A DNA stretch of 64,000 nucleotides from SHLQ01 sp964451305 (GTDB lineage Bacteria > Actinomycetota > Acidimicrobiia > Acidimicrobiales > SHLQ01): positions 1 through 64,000 of the forward strand of contig CAYVHV010000015.1 in NCBI GenBank assembly GCA_964451305.1. Reading direction: 5' to 3'. The first letter of the stretch is position 1, and each line of letters opens with the position of its first letter. Position numbers and translations under genes: made by a program. Below are positions 1 through 7,722 of the stretch, piece by piece. A model generated the notes under the pieces. That model was given only the letters and a program-made list of their open reading frames with translations. It had not been told where the DNA came from and did not search any database.

Positions 1-210
1 GAGGCGATGGATGTAGCGGAATTCCCAACGTCGCTGGCATGAATTGAATGTGCTCGAACTCGACGGTGATAGGTAGGGGGGAGGCCCATCGGAACGCTCC
101 GCCGATGGCGTCGCAATCGCGCCTTCTCTCTGAGTGTCCGCAGCGTCGTGAGGTTGTTCGCCCGCGACTTCGAAAAGCACCTCGTCCGTGTCGAGCCCAA
201 TATCTTCCAT
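1..210 (-). CDS. PD-(D/E)XK family nuclease, N-terminal fragment
   Basis: A reading frame opens at an ATG (208-210) and runs 70 codons without a stop off the left edge, so only the N terminus is present. An acidic, variable leader of about 45 residues is followed by YLSPSSSSTFNSCQRRWEFR (residues 46-65). This is the typical opening of RecB-like PD-(D/E)XK exonucleases, where a SPSxxxTFxxCxRRWxFRY segment precedes the first helix and carries a Cys that can ligate an Fe-S cluster in Cas4/AddB-type members. The catalytic D/E-K residues would lie outside the window. It follows the Septum_form gene by 82 bp on the same strand. The family call is reasonable; the substrate cannot be inferred. Confidence 0.6.
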   Translation of the reverse strand, partial: MEDIGLDTDEVLFEVAGEQPHDAADTQREGAIATPSAERSDGPPPYLSPSSSSTFNSCQRRWEFRYIHRL

Positions 211-292
211 GGCCCCAGTTCTATCAGCCGCCTATGACAGAACGGTCAACGCGATCAGCGCGTTCGGTTCATCGATCGTCGCCGAAGGTCAG

Positions 293-931
293 CTATGAAC
301 CGGTGATGTTCCCGGCGAATTCATCCGGCACCTGGTCCGCGGGAATCACTGCACAAACGATCGTTTGGTTCCCCGCCTCCCACTCGCTATCGGTTGCAGC
401 AGCGGGCAATGGAAACGGGATCCCAGCGGTCGACGAGATATCGACGCAGCGATCGATTGCCTCGTCCCAGAACTCATCGGAGCTCGGCATCTGAGCGAAA
501 CCAACAGCTTCGAAGGTTCCTCCGACCACCGGGCGTCCACCAGCGTTACAGCTGTGGGTGCCAGCCGTGGCACCCAACGCGTTATTTGCATCGATCGGAA
601 CGACACAATCGCCGATCGCGAACTGGGTCGATGCGGGTGGGTCTTCACGGACGCCAGTAGCGACAATGTTGACGATCATGAAAAGAAGGGCACCGCCGCC
701 CAAGAAGACGTACAGGAGCAGCCAGGTCAACGCGGCCTGACGGCCCGGCTCCATGCCGGTACGCTTCGGCGAATTGGCGAGCGCCCCCATGCCAGCGGTC
801 TCGCCGAGGCGTTGTTGTTGTGGTGGAACGACGTTCGGATCGAGTTCCTGCTCTGTCAGGATGGGCGCCTCGTACCAAGAAGGCGTCTCTTCGAAGATGT
901 CTCGCGCTGACTTGTTCGGATGCTCTTCCAT
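293..931 (-). CDS. Septum_form-like single-pass membrane protein (paralogue 1)
   Basis: A 212-residue protein. The chosen ATG (929-931) has a GGAG about 8 nt upstream; an in-frame start 66 bp earlier lies inside the neighbouring gene. The N terminus is a cytosolic Pro/Gln-rich stretch with ETPSWYEAP, followed by a transmembrane helix near residues 66-92. The extracellular C-terminal domain starts FAIGDCV and has spaced Cys residues, ending in a TIVCAVIPAD segment. The GDC...C...C pattern matches the actinobacterial septum-formation domain (Septum_form), whose molecular role is poorly defined. It starts 11 bp after the stop of a paralogue sharing the PSWY motif and the same architecture, so the two are probably co-transcribed. 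Confidence 0.6.
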   Translation of the reverse strand: MEEHPNKSARDIFEETPSWYEAPILTEQELDPNVVPPQQQRLGETAGMGALANSPKRTGMEPGRQAALTWLLLYVFLGGGALLFMIVNIVATGVREDPPASTQFAIGDCVVPIDANNALGATAGTHSCNAGGRPVVGGTFEAVGFAQMPSSDEFWDEAIDRCVDISSTAGIPFPLPAAATDSEWEAGNQTIVCAVIPADQVPDEFAGNITGS

Positions 932-942
932 TGTGTGGTCTC

Positions 943-2042
943 CTACGAGCCGGCGATGTAGGACCCTTGGAGTCCGCTCGGTGAGTGCAAGATGCACGTG
1001 GTTTCTCGTTCGCCTCGGTTCCAGCCGGCTTCCACTGGAGTGAGGATCTCAAGACGAGTGTCTTCAGGCAACAGATCGCCATTGATCACGAGGTTCAGCA
1101 TTCGGATCTCACACTGATCCAGTACGGCCTGCCAATACGGGTCGAGCTCGTTCGGATAGGCGTCGGGACCAGGAACTTCAACCGAATCGATCACCTGTGA
1201 GTCGTGAGGTTCGGCGCATGTTGGACTGTCGACCCGGCTGATTTCATCAGCGGTCGGCAGGATAAAGCAATCGCCGGTCTCGAGTGCCGTCGCCGAGGTC
1301 GTGCCGCGGAGGAAGATCAACGCAAAGAGACCCAAGACCAAGAAGCCAACGACCTTGGCCGCCAAATGCATACCAATCATCGAAGCGATGCCGCTTCGCT
1401 TCTGTGACTTCGGAGGCATCTGCTGAGGCGGCATGCCCGGTTGGGCCGCAGCGTACTGCTGAGGCGCTGGTGTGCCAGGGAATGGTTGGTGCATGCTTGG
1501 CTGGGCGGCGTACTGCGGTGGTGCTGGGTGTTGCTGTGGCATTGGGGCGCCGGGGAATGGTTGGTGCATGCCNNNNNNNNNNNNNNNNNNNNNNNNNNNN
1601 NNNNNNNNNNNNNNNNNNNNNNNNNNNNNNNNNNNNNNNNNNNNNNNNNNNNNNNNNNNNNNNNNNNNNNNNGTGGTGCTGGGTGTTGCTGTGGCATTGG
1701 GGCGCCGGGGAATGGTTGGTGCATGCCTGGTTGTGGTGCTGGGTGTTGCTGTGGCATTGGGGCGCCGGGGAATGGTTGGTGCATGCCAGGCTGTGGAACT
1801 GCGTGCTGTTGTGGTACAGCATGCTGCTGAGATGGAGCGTGCTGCTGTCTACGGCGATTCCTGTGAGCGTTCTTTGCCTGAAGCTTGCTCGGTTGAGCAG
1901 ACGCGAGCGGACTCTTCGGCGCACCGGGAGCCGGTGGTGGCAGCGGGTTCATCCGTTGCACTGGCGTTGGTTCTGCATCTGCGTACCATGACGGCACGTC
2001 GTTGAACGCGTCTACCCCTGAATTGAATTCATCATGGCTCAT
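943..2042 (-). CDS. Septum_form-like membrane protein with Pro/Gln repeat domain, interrupted by assembly gap (paralogue 2)
   Basis: One gene split by 100 N. The N-terminal part starts at ATG 2040-2042 (MSHDEFNSG...), rather than a TTG two codons upstream, and contains DVPSWYADAE, a basic RNRRRQQ patch and the start of a 20-residue Pro/Gln/His repeat (MHQPFPGAPMPQQHPAPQPG). After the gap the same repeat resumes in another frame, then comes a membrane helix (VVGFLVLGLFALIFL) and a C-terminal domain beginning LETGDCFILP with CAEPHD and TTCILH, typical of Septum_form. The frame change is an artefact of the fixed-length gap. True length is unknown. Repeat-rich cytosolic tails like this may mediate protein-protein contacts (inference). 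Confidence 0.65.
1518..1792. repeat. 60-bp tandem repeat encoding a Pro/Gln-rich 20-residue unit
   Basis: Two complete 60-bp copies (1673-1732 and 1733-1792) and a 55-bp copy ending at the gap (1518-1572) are nearly identical. A more diverged half copy is visible near 1464-1500. Each encodes one 20-residue unit of the Septum_form-like protein on the minus strand. The near-identity explains why assembly failed at this spot, so the true copy number is unknown and at least three. Confidence 0.85.
1573..1672. other. Assembly gap (100 N)
   Basis: Exactly 100 undetermined bases, the conventional placeholder for a scaffold gap of unknown length. It lies inside the 60-bp tandem repeat, and the reading frame does not match across it. 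Confidence 0.97.
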
Positions 2043-2180
2043 TGCCAACCCCCACGAAGTACTGGTGCCTTCCAGTGAGTTTCGGCAGGAAAGCGCTACT
2101 ACCTAACTACTTTCCTGGTGAGCGGTTTCGGCCATGGGGTTTGCTGGCGATGGGTTCGGTCGGCGGGACTAGTAAATGAA

Positions 2181-4241
2181 CTAGACGTCCAAGGCCGCGG
2201 CGTCGAAGTCATCGGAGTTCTTGATGATGTAGTCGCGGCGGACCGAAACATCTGAACCCATCAACACTTCGAACATCTTCTCGGCCCGACGCTTCTCCTT
2301 CTCGACATCTTCGATCGTCAGGCGTCGCAGGATGCGGGTCTCGGGGTTGAGCGCAGCGTGCTCGAGTTCGTCGACGTTCATCTCGCCGAGACCCTTGAAC
2401 CGCTGCCACTTGATGCTCTCCGGGCGACGATTACCCTTGCAGAGTTCGGCGGTGATCTCGTCACGATGCTGATCGCTGAATGCGCGATAGGTTTCGCCGC
2501 TCACCTTCGCGCTGAACAGTGGCGGTTGCGCCGCGAACACGTGGCCAGCCTCGATGAGCGGGCGCATGTACTTGTACAAGAGCGTGAGCACGAGGCAACG
2601 AATGTGGCTGCCATCGACATCGGCGTCACAGAGGATGACGATCCGGCCGTAGCGGGTCTGGGTGATATCGAAGTCCTTCCCAGAACCTCCACCGATCGCA
2701 GTGAACAACGCTTGCGCTTCGCTGTTGTCGAGGACCTGCTTGAGGGTGGCCTTGCCCGCATTGACGACCTTGCCGCGCAGCGGAAGCACCGCCATGTACT
2801 GAGCGTCACGGCCGCGAATAGCCGGACCGGCCGCCGAGTCACCCTCCACGATCAAGAGCTCGGAGTCCGGGCCGTGTTTACGGCAGTCGGCGAGCTTGCC
2901 GGGCATGCCGGTGCTTCCGAGACTCGCCACCTTGCGCTTATTATCGAGCGCCTGCTTAGTGCTGACCCGGTTGATGATCGCCGTGGCGATCTTGTCGCGA
3001 ATCGCGTTGACATGGGTCTTCTTGGAACCAACGCCGTTGAACCAGTCGACCATGCCCTGCTTGACCACGTCGTAGACGATCTTCTCGACACCGGGCGTGC
3101 CGAGCTCTTGTTTGGTCTGGCCACGGAACTGCGGCTCGGGGAAGGTGACCTTGCAGACGGCGAGGAGGCCCTCCTGCACGTCATCTTTTTGGGCCTTGTG
3201 TTTGTTGTTCTTCGCAAGTTTGGCGAGCTTGCGCATGTCCTTCAAAAGAACATCGTTGACCGCACGGTTGAGCGACTTCTCAAAGCCGGACAAGTGTGTG
3301 CCACCCTCGCCGGTAGGAATCGTATTAACGAAGGTGACGATGTTGGTGTCAAATCCGTCGACCCAACGCATGGCGATGTCGACGGTGCACTCGCGTTCGA
3401 CGACCTGCATCTTTCCGTTGACCGGAACCTTCTCTTCGAAGGTGTCGATACCCGACAGCGTAATGACGTCGGTGACCGTGGTCTTTTCTCCGACGAGGTC
3501 GTTGACGAGGTCCTTGAGGCCACCCCGGCTAATGAACTCGACCGGCGCCTTCTTCGAACCGGTGCGCTTATCTTCGAGTGTGATCTTGAGACCGGGAACG
3601 AGGAAGCAGGCGAGCTTTACACGTCGGACGACCTCGTCCCATTCAATAGCTGCCTCAGGGTCGAAAATTTCGGTGTCGGGCCAGAAACGAATTCGGCTTC
3701 CCGTCTTCTTTGTCTTGGCCGTCTTCTTGAGTTCGTGGCTCTTCTTGAACGACGACCCGGTGAAGTGGCCGGGAACTCGCTCGTTGAAATCGAGTGCCCA
3801 CGTGCTGCCTTGACGATCGACTTCAGCGCGCAGTTTCACCGACAACGCGTTGACCACCGAAGCGCCAACCCCGTGCAGCCCGCCCGACGAGGCATACGCT
3901 CCACCGCCGAATTTGCCGCCCGCGTGGAGCTCGGTGAGGACGACCTCGAGGGCAGAGACCTTCCGCTTTGGGTGCTTGTCGACGGGGATGCCTCGACCGT
4001 TGTCGGCAACTTCGACCGAACCATCGCGATGGAAGGTGACGAAGACCTTGTTGGCAAAACCGGCAGCAGCTTCATCGACCGCGTTATCGATGAGCTCCCA
4101 GACGAGGTGCATGAGGCCGGCTGAGCCGGTGCCGCCGATGTACATGCCGGGACGTTTGCGGACAGCTTCGAGACCTTCGAGAGTCTCGATTGATGATGCG
4201 TCGTATTCGGATTTCGAAGCGTTCATTGTGGTGGTTGCCAT
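2181..4241 (-). CDS. parE: DNA topoisomerase IIA B subunit (ParE/GyrB type)
   Basis: A 686-residue type IIA topoisomerase ATPase subunit. The start MATTTMNASK is preferred over an ATG 26 codons upstream that lies within the parC gene. GHKL ATPase motifs are in order: ELIDNAVDE (residues 49-57), DNGRGIPVD (80-88) and GGLHGVGASVVNALS (120-134). The TOPRIM domain shows IVEGDSAAG and the Mg-binding LCDADVDGSH, and the C terminus carries the conserved QRFKGLGEMN. It drives strand passage by ATP hydrolysis as A2B2 with the A subunit encoded 40 bp upstream. Actinobacteria normally have a separate gyrBA next to dnaA; the lack of dnaA, dnaN or recF here argues for the second (topoisomerase IV-like) pair, but sequence alone does not settle GyrB versus ParE. 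Confidence 0.85.
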   Translation of the reverse strand: MATTTMNASKSEYDASSIETLEGLEAVRKRPGMYIGGTGSAGLMHLVWELIDNAVDEAAAGFANKVFVTFHRDGSVEVADNGRGIPVDKHPKRKVSALEVVLTELHAGGKFGGGAYASSGGLHGVGASVVNALSVKLRAEVDRQGSTWALDFNERVPGHFTGSSFKKSHELKKTAKTKKTGSRIRFWPDTEIFDPEAAIEWDEVVRRVKLACFLVPGLKITLEDKRTGSKKAPVEFISRGGLKDLVNDLVGEKTTVTDVITLSGIDTFEEKVPVNGKMQVVERECTVDIAMRWVDGFDTNIVTFVNTIPTGEGGTHLSGFEKSLNRAVNDVLLKDMRKLAKLAKNNKHKAQKDDVQEGLLAVCKVTFPEPQFRGQTKQELGTPGVEKIVYDVVKQGMVDWFNGVGSKKTHVNAIRDKIATAIINRVSTKQALDNKRKVASLGSTGMPGKLADCRKHGPDSELLIVEGDSAAGPAIRGRDAQYMAVLPLRGKVVNAGKATLKQVLDNSEAQALFTAIGGGSGKDFDITQTRYGRIVILCDADVDGSHIRCLVLTLLYKYMRPLIEAGHVFAAQPPLFSAKVSGETYRAFSDQHRDEITAELCKGNRRPESIKWQRFKGLGEMNVDELEHAALNPETRILRRLTIEDVEKEKRRAEKMFEVLMGSDVSVRRDYIIKNSDDFDAAALDV

Positions 4242-4281
4242 GGGTTCTTCTGGATCGTATGGGAGGTGTGGTGGGTGTGCG

Positions 4282-6720
4282 TTAGAAGCGGGATTGGCCA
4301 ACGGCGATGATCGGAACATCGGTGGCCGAGCTCACGAGGTCTCGGTTGCTTAACTCGAGGTCGATCGGGATGGGATCGGGCGCAGGCTTGGTTGGTTCAT
4401 CTTCGGAACCAACGATGGCGAGCATGCCATCGACCGAACCAACATGGGCGTAGACCAACGCCTTTTCGTTCGTGAACCGCGTGATGCGAACGCCAGCGCC
4501 GCCGCGACCTTTCGGGTCGAACTCAGATGATGGGGTGAGCTTCGCGGTGCCCTTGTCGGTGACGGTCAAGATCGGCTCGTCGGAGAGGATCACTCCGGCG
4601 CCGATGACCTTGGCCCCGTCCCGCAGTTTCATGCCAGCAACGCCGCCAGCGTTGCGACCCTGGCTGCTAATGCCATCGACGCCCGTTCGTAGTACCTGTC
4701 CGTCGCTTGCAATGATCGCAATGTCGGCACCCGCCGGCGCAGTAAATGCCGATACCAGGGTGTCTTGAGGCTTGAGTCCGACGAGCTTTTGGCCCGGGCG
4801 TGTTCCGGCGACTTCGTCGGGGGTGAGTTGCTTTGCGACCCCGTTTTCGGTCACGAGAACGAGGTTCTCTGCGCCCTCGGACTTCGGCGCCACGATGGTG
4901 AGTACCTCTTCGCCTTTGTTCGTACCGAACAGCTTGCGGGTGTCGGTCCCTCGTGAACGGCCACCGACCTCGCCGATTTCGAGGCCGAGTGCGAGCCGGG
5001 CAATGCCCTCGTTCGTGACTGCAAAGATGGGCGAGCGGGTGCTCGAAATTCGACGGGCGGTGATGACGTCGTGACGGCCGGGTGTCGCTCGTTTGGCGCC
5101 CTCGGTCGGTGCGCGCCCGACCATGCCGCTCGTCGACAACGTGACGACGCACGGATCGTCGGCGATGTCATCGTCATCTCCGTTTTCGAACGCCGTGAGG
5201 TCGAGCGTCGCGAACTCGTCTTCGGACGTAATTTGGGTGCGACGGTCAACGCCGTACTCGTCGACGGCTGCTTTCAATTCGTTGAGCACGACGGTGCGTT
5301 GTCGCTGCTCGGACGCAAGGAGCTTCTGCGCGTCGAGAATCTTGGATTCGAGTTCGGCGGCCTCGTTCTCGAGTTGTTGAACCGCAAGAGCGGTGAGGCG
5401 ACGCAATGGCATGTCGAGAATGTGCTTTGCCTGGATCTGGCTGAGATCGAGTTCAGCCATGAGCTGTCGTTCGGCTTCGGGCCCGTCTTGGCTCGCTCGA
5501 ATGATCTCGATGACGCGGTCGATGTTGTCGAGAGCGATGAGGAGACCAGCGACGATGTGAAGCCGGTCTTCCCATTTGGCGAGGCGATACTCGGTACGGC
5601 GGACGACGACCTCGAGCCGGTGGTTGATGTAGTGGTTGCAGAGGTCCCACAAGCCAACCGTCGTCGGCACGCCATCGACGAGCACAACGTTGTTGATACC
5701 GAAGGTCTCTTCGAGCGGGGTCATTCGATAGAGGTTGGCCAGGACGGCCTTGGAGCTCGCTCCTGGTCGCAGGTCGATCTGGATGCGCAGCGGGTTGTTC
5801 TTGTCCGAGAGGTTCTTTGCGCCCTCACGTTCGTCGACGCCGGGCAGCTTGCCTACCGCGGCGAGGCTGTTGATCTTGGTTATGACCTTCTCCGGGCCAA
5901 CCATGTACGGCAGCTCGGTGATGATGATCGCCTCGCGGCTTCGGGTCAGCTTGATCGTCTCGGCCTTGGCGCGAATACGCACCGTTCCGCGGCCACTCTC
6001 GTAGGCGTCTCGCAAGCTGTCGTCGATCAGAATGCCGCCCGATGGGAAATCAGGGCCCGGGAGAACCTCCATGAGCTCGTCGACGGTTGGCTTGGGGCGA
6101 CGCTTCTTCATGACCAGTTCGATCGCGTCGTACACCTCGCGCAGGTTGTGCGTGGGCATGTTGGTCGCCATGCCGACCGCGATGCCGGTCGTACCATTGA
6201 CCAGTAGGTTTGGAATGAGTGCGGGCAGGACCGACGGTTCGTCTCGTTCACCGTCGAAGGTCTGGGTGAAGTCGACGGTCTCCTCGTCGATCTCGGCGAC
6301 CATGTCCATCGCTGCGGGCGACAACTTGCACTCGGTGTATCGATAGGCGGCCGGCGGGTGGTCGAGCGAGCCGAAGTTTCCTTGCGGGGTGATGAAGGTG
6401 ATGCCGCGGGTGAAGTCCTGGCCCATGCGAACGAGCGTCTCGTAGATTGCCGAGTCACCGTGTGGGTGGTACTTGCCCATCGTGTCGCCAACGACCCCGG
6501 CGCACTTGCGGAAGTTGGCGTCTGGTCGGATGCCTTGTTGCAGCATCGAATAGAGAATGCGACGCTGCACTGGCTTTAAGCCATCGCGAATGTCGGGGAT
6601 GGCTCGAGCGGTGATGACCGAGAGCGAATAGGCGAGGAAACTCTCGCTCATCTCGTCGGCTACGGGGGTGTCGATGACCTCGGCGGCGAAGTCGTTACTG
6701 AAGAGACCGGGCTGGTCCAC
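4282..6720 (-). CDS. parC: DNA topoisomerase IIA A subunit (ParC type)
   Basis: Start chosen at GTG 6718-6720 because GGGAG sits 8 nt upstream; this gives 812 residues beginning MDQPGLFSND. The breakage-reunion domain has DGLKPVQRRIL, the quinolone-region helix GDTMGKYHPHGDSAIYETLV, and the catalytic tyrosine in AAYRYTECKL. The C-terminal part is a beta-pinwheel with repeated blades (such as TSAGMVGR-like, GRNAGGVAGMKL and FDPKGRGGAGVRI segments). No QRRGGKG GyrA box is visible, favouring a ParC/topoisomerase IV role (decatenation) over supercoiling gyrase. parC precedes parE, the reverse of the usual parE-parC order. SOS-box-like palindromes lie 43-87 bp upstream of the start. Confidence 0.83.
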   Translation of the reverse strand: MDQPGLFSNDFAAEVIDTPVADEMSESFLAYSLSVITARAIPDIRDGLKPVQRRILYSMLQQGIRPDANFRKCAGVVGDTMGKYHPHGDSAIYETLVRMGQDFTRGITFITPQGNFGSLDHPPAAYRYTECKLSPAAMDMVAEIDEETVDFTQTFDGERDEPSVLPALIPNLLVNGTTGIAVGMATNMPTHNLREVYDAIELVMKKRRPKPTVDELMEVLPGPDFPSGGILIDDSLRDAYESGRGTVRIRAKAETIKLTRSREAIIITELPYMVGPEKVITKINSLAAVGKLPGVDEREGAKNLSDKNNPLRIQIDLRPGASSKAVLANLYRMTPLEETFGINNVVLVDGVPTTVGLWDLCNHYINHRLEVVVRRTEYRLAKWEDRLHIVAGLLIALDNIDRVIEIIRASQDGPEAERQLMAELDLSQIQAKHILDMPLRRLTALAVQQLENEAAELESKILDAQKLLASEQRQRTVVLNELKAAVDEYGVDRRTQITSEDEFATLDLTAFENGDDDDIADDPCVVTLSTSGMVGRAPTEGAKRATPGRHDVITARRISSTRSPIFAVTNEGIARLALGLEIGEVGGRSRGTDTRKLFGTNKGEEVLTIVAPKSEGAENLVLVTENGVAKQLTPDEVAGTRPGQKLVGLKPQDTLVSAFTAPAGADIAIIASDGQVLRTGVDGISSQGRNAGGVAGMKLRDGAKVIGAGVILSDEPILTVTDKGTAKLTPSSEFDPKGRGGAGVRITRFTNEKALVYAHVGSVDGMLAIVGSEDEPTKPAPDPIPIDLELSNRDLVSSATDVPIIAVGQSRF

Positions 6721-6762
6721 TGGTGGTGCTCCCAATTCGAAAATGATGTGCGGGGATTTCTG

Positions 6763-6776
6763 TGAACGATCGTTTG
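6763..6776. promoter_or_regulatory. Possible weaker LexA/SOS box upstream of parC
   Basis: TGAACGATCGTTTG contains the palindrome AACGATCGTT and fits the GAAC-N4-GTTY core of actinobacterial LexA sites with one outer mismatch. It is 43 bp upstream of the parC GTG and 17 bp from the stronger site. On its own it would be weak evidence. Confidence 0.35.
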
Positions 6777-6793
6777 ACTGAACGAGGCGAGTT

Positions 6794-6807
6794 CGAACGT
6801 GCGTTCG
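6794..6807. promoter_or_regulatory. LexA/SOS box upstream of parC
   Basis: CGAACGTGCGTTCG is a perfect 6-2-6 palindrome containing GAAC-N4-GTTC; with flanking bases it reads TCGAAC-N4-GTTCGC, one base off the actinobacterial SOS consensus TCGAAC-N4-GTTCGA. It lies 74 bp upstream of the parC start, where a promoter operator would be expected. LexA binding is inferred. Confidence 0.55.
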
Positions 6808-6937
6808 CAGCAAATACCCTACTGGATTGACCGTAGTGGGGACGCACCGGCAACAGGTGGCACACGAGATAGTTGCCGCGAGCTGGATTCGCCAGCAAAA
6901 AGCAAGAAGCCGAATCCAATGGGAGACCATCCACTGA

Positions 6938-7121
6938 ATTCGACTTCTATGAGTGTGACGCCCCGTCAGAGGGGAGGGAGTTGCCGAGACGTCAGTTCTA
7001 TTTCGACTTCGGCGTCCCGGTCAGCTGGAGGGGGAGGAACTTAGCGGGACGCCACTTCTGTTGTTGCTTCGATTTCGACGCCCCGTCAGCAGGGAGGGGA
7101 CTGTACGGGGCGTCACTTCTT
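6938..7121. repeat. Three degenerate 54-68-bp repeats, each with an internal inverted repeat
   Basis: The 468-bp space between parC and the next gene holds three head-to-tail units (about 6938-6999, 7000-7067, 7068-7121). Each has TTCGAnTTC, a GACGCCCCGTCAG-like left arm, a purine-rich GGGAGGGA-like loop and a GGGGCGTCACTTCT-like right arm. Unit 3 forms a perfect 10-bp stem (7077-7086 with 7105-7114, 18-nt loop), unit 2 a 9/10 stem (7011-7020 with 7044-7053), and unit 1 is more eroded. No reading frame with coding character covers them. The rest of 6808-7188 shows nothing recognisable. They resemble a hairpin-forming intergenic repeat family or structured transcript; function unknown. Confidence 0.7.
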
Positions 7122-7188
7122 TGGCACCGAGCGTCGTTGATCAGTACCGAGACTTGCGGGGCCTTGGGGGCGGCCCCTCGTAGGGGGG

Positions 7189-7434
7189 TTATGCGGCCTG
7201 AAGGGAGGTTCCCTTTGCGGCCAGGTAGTTCTCGATGGATGGGGTGGAGCCACCGAAGACTGCGGTGATGAGCTCGTCGGTGCGGTGAGCGCCTTCGTCG
7301 AGGAGGCGCTCTGCCCGGAGACGATCTTCCATCTGCTCGGAGGTCACGGTGATGAGTGCGGCGAGGTTGTCGATGCGCTCGTTGGTGAGATCTGCGATGT
7401 CGTTCTGTACTTCTGTCGTGTTGTTGGTTTCCAT
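7189..7434 (-). CDS. Small hypothetical protein, 81 residues
   Basis: The frame from ATG 7432-7434 encodes METNNTTEVQNDIADLTNER... and ends at TAA 7189-7191; AAAGGA lies about 11 nt upstream of the start. The sequence is acidic, predicted mostly helical (residues 8-55 rich in Leu, Glu and Arg in heptad-like spacing) and ends in a more polar STPSIENYLAAKGTSLQAA tail. No Cys, membrane segment or known motif is visible. A longer upstream extension in the same frame has non-coding character. It is divergent from the VanZ-like gene, with a palindromic site between them. No function can be assigned. Confidence 0.5.
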   Translation of the reverse strand: METNNTTEVQNDIADLTNERIDNLAALITVTSEQMEDRLRAERLLDEGAHRTDELITAVFGGSTPSIENYLAAKGTSLQAA

Positions 7435-7642
7435 TGTCGTGCGGTCCTTTCGTGAACCGGCCAGGCGCTTGTTGTGGTCTCGGGATCTTCCCGGTGTTTG
7501 CGCTTGTACATGATTAAACGCCGATGGCACATCTTCCATTCCGAACGGCTTCCCCGTATCGCACTTGTTCATAGGTCGGGTTGATTCCACGAGAAACCGC
7601 TCCTTTTTCGCGCGCAGAACACTCGGACAATCACCGAACGCG

Positions 7643-7662
7643 CGAACCGAATGATCGGTTCG
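7643..7662. promoter_or_regulatory. Perfect 8-4-8 palindrome in divergent intergenic region
   Basis: CGAACCGA-atga-TCGGTTCG is a perfect 8-bp inverted repeat with a 4-bp centre, placed 60 bp upstream of the VanZ-like gene and about 210 bp upstream of the divergent small gene. Its size and symmetry fit a dimeric repressor operator. The cognate regulator is unknown, and it is not an SOS box (spacing differs). Confidence 0.4.
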
Positions 7663-7722
7663 ATGCAACTGCCGTGACGCGTGCCGCTGAATATCGCCAT
7701 CACAGGCGAGTACTGTTGTGAG

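Noticed and set aside
48..494. 148-residue plus-strand frame at the left edge
   Set aside because: It crosses two minus-strand genes, the nuclease N terminus and the Septum_form protein, which have convincing motifs; its own translation is Arg/Ser/Pro-rich noise.
1573..1672. Apparent frameshift in the Septum_form-like gene
   Set aside because: The frame change falls exactly at a 100-N placeholder of arbitrary length, so no real frameshift can be claimed.
2086..2117. CAGGAAAG/CTTTCCTG inverted repeat between parE and the Septum_form gene as a terminator
   Set aside because: Stem is only 8 bp with a 16-nt loop and no T-tract follows on the minus strand, so it is too weak to call.
2358..4124. 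588-residue open frame on the plus strand opposite parE
   Set aside because: It mirrors the parE gene in an antisense frame kept open by GC-rich codon use; its translation lacks motifs and the parE product is unmistakable.
5071..6207. 378-residue open frame opposite parC
   Set aside because: Antisense shadow of parC with low-complexity composition and no recognisable domain.
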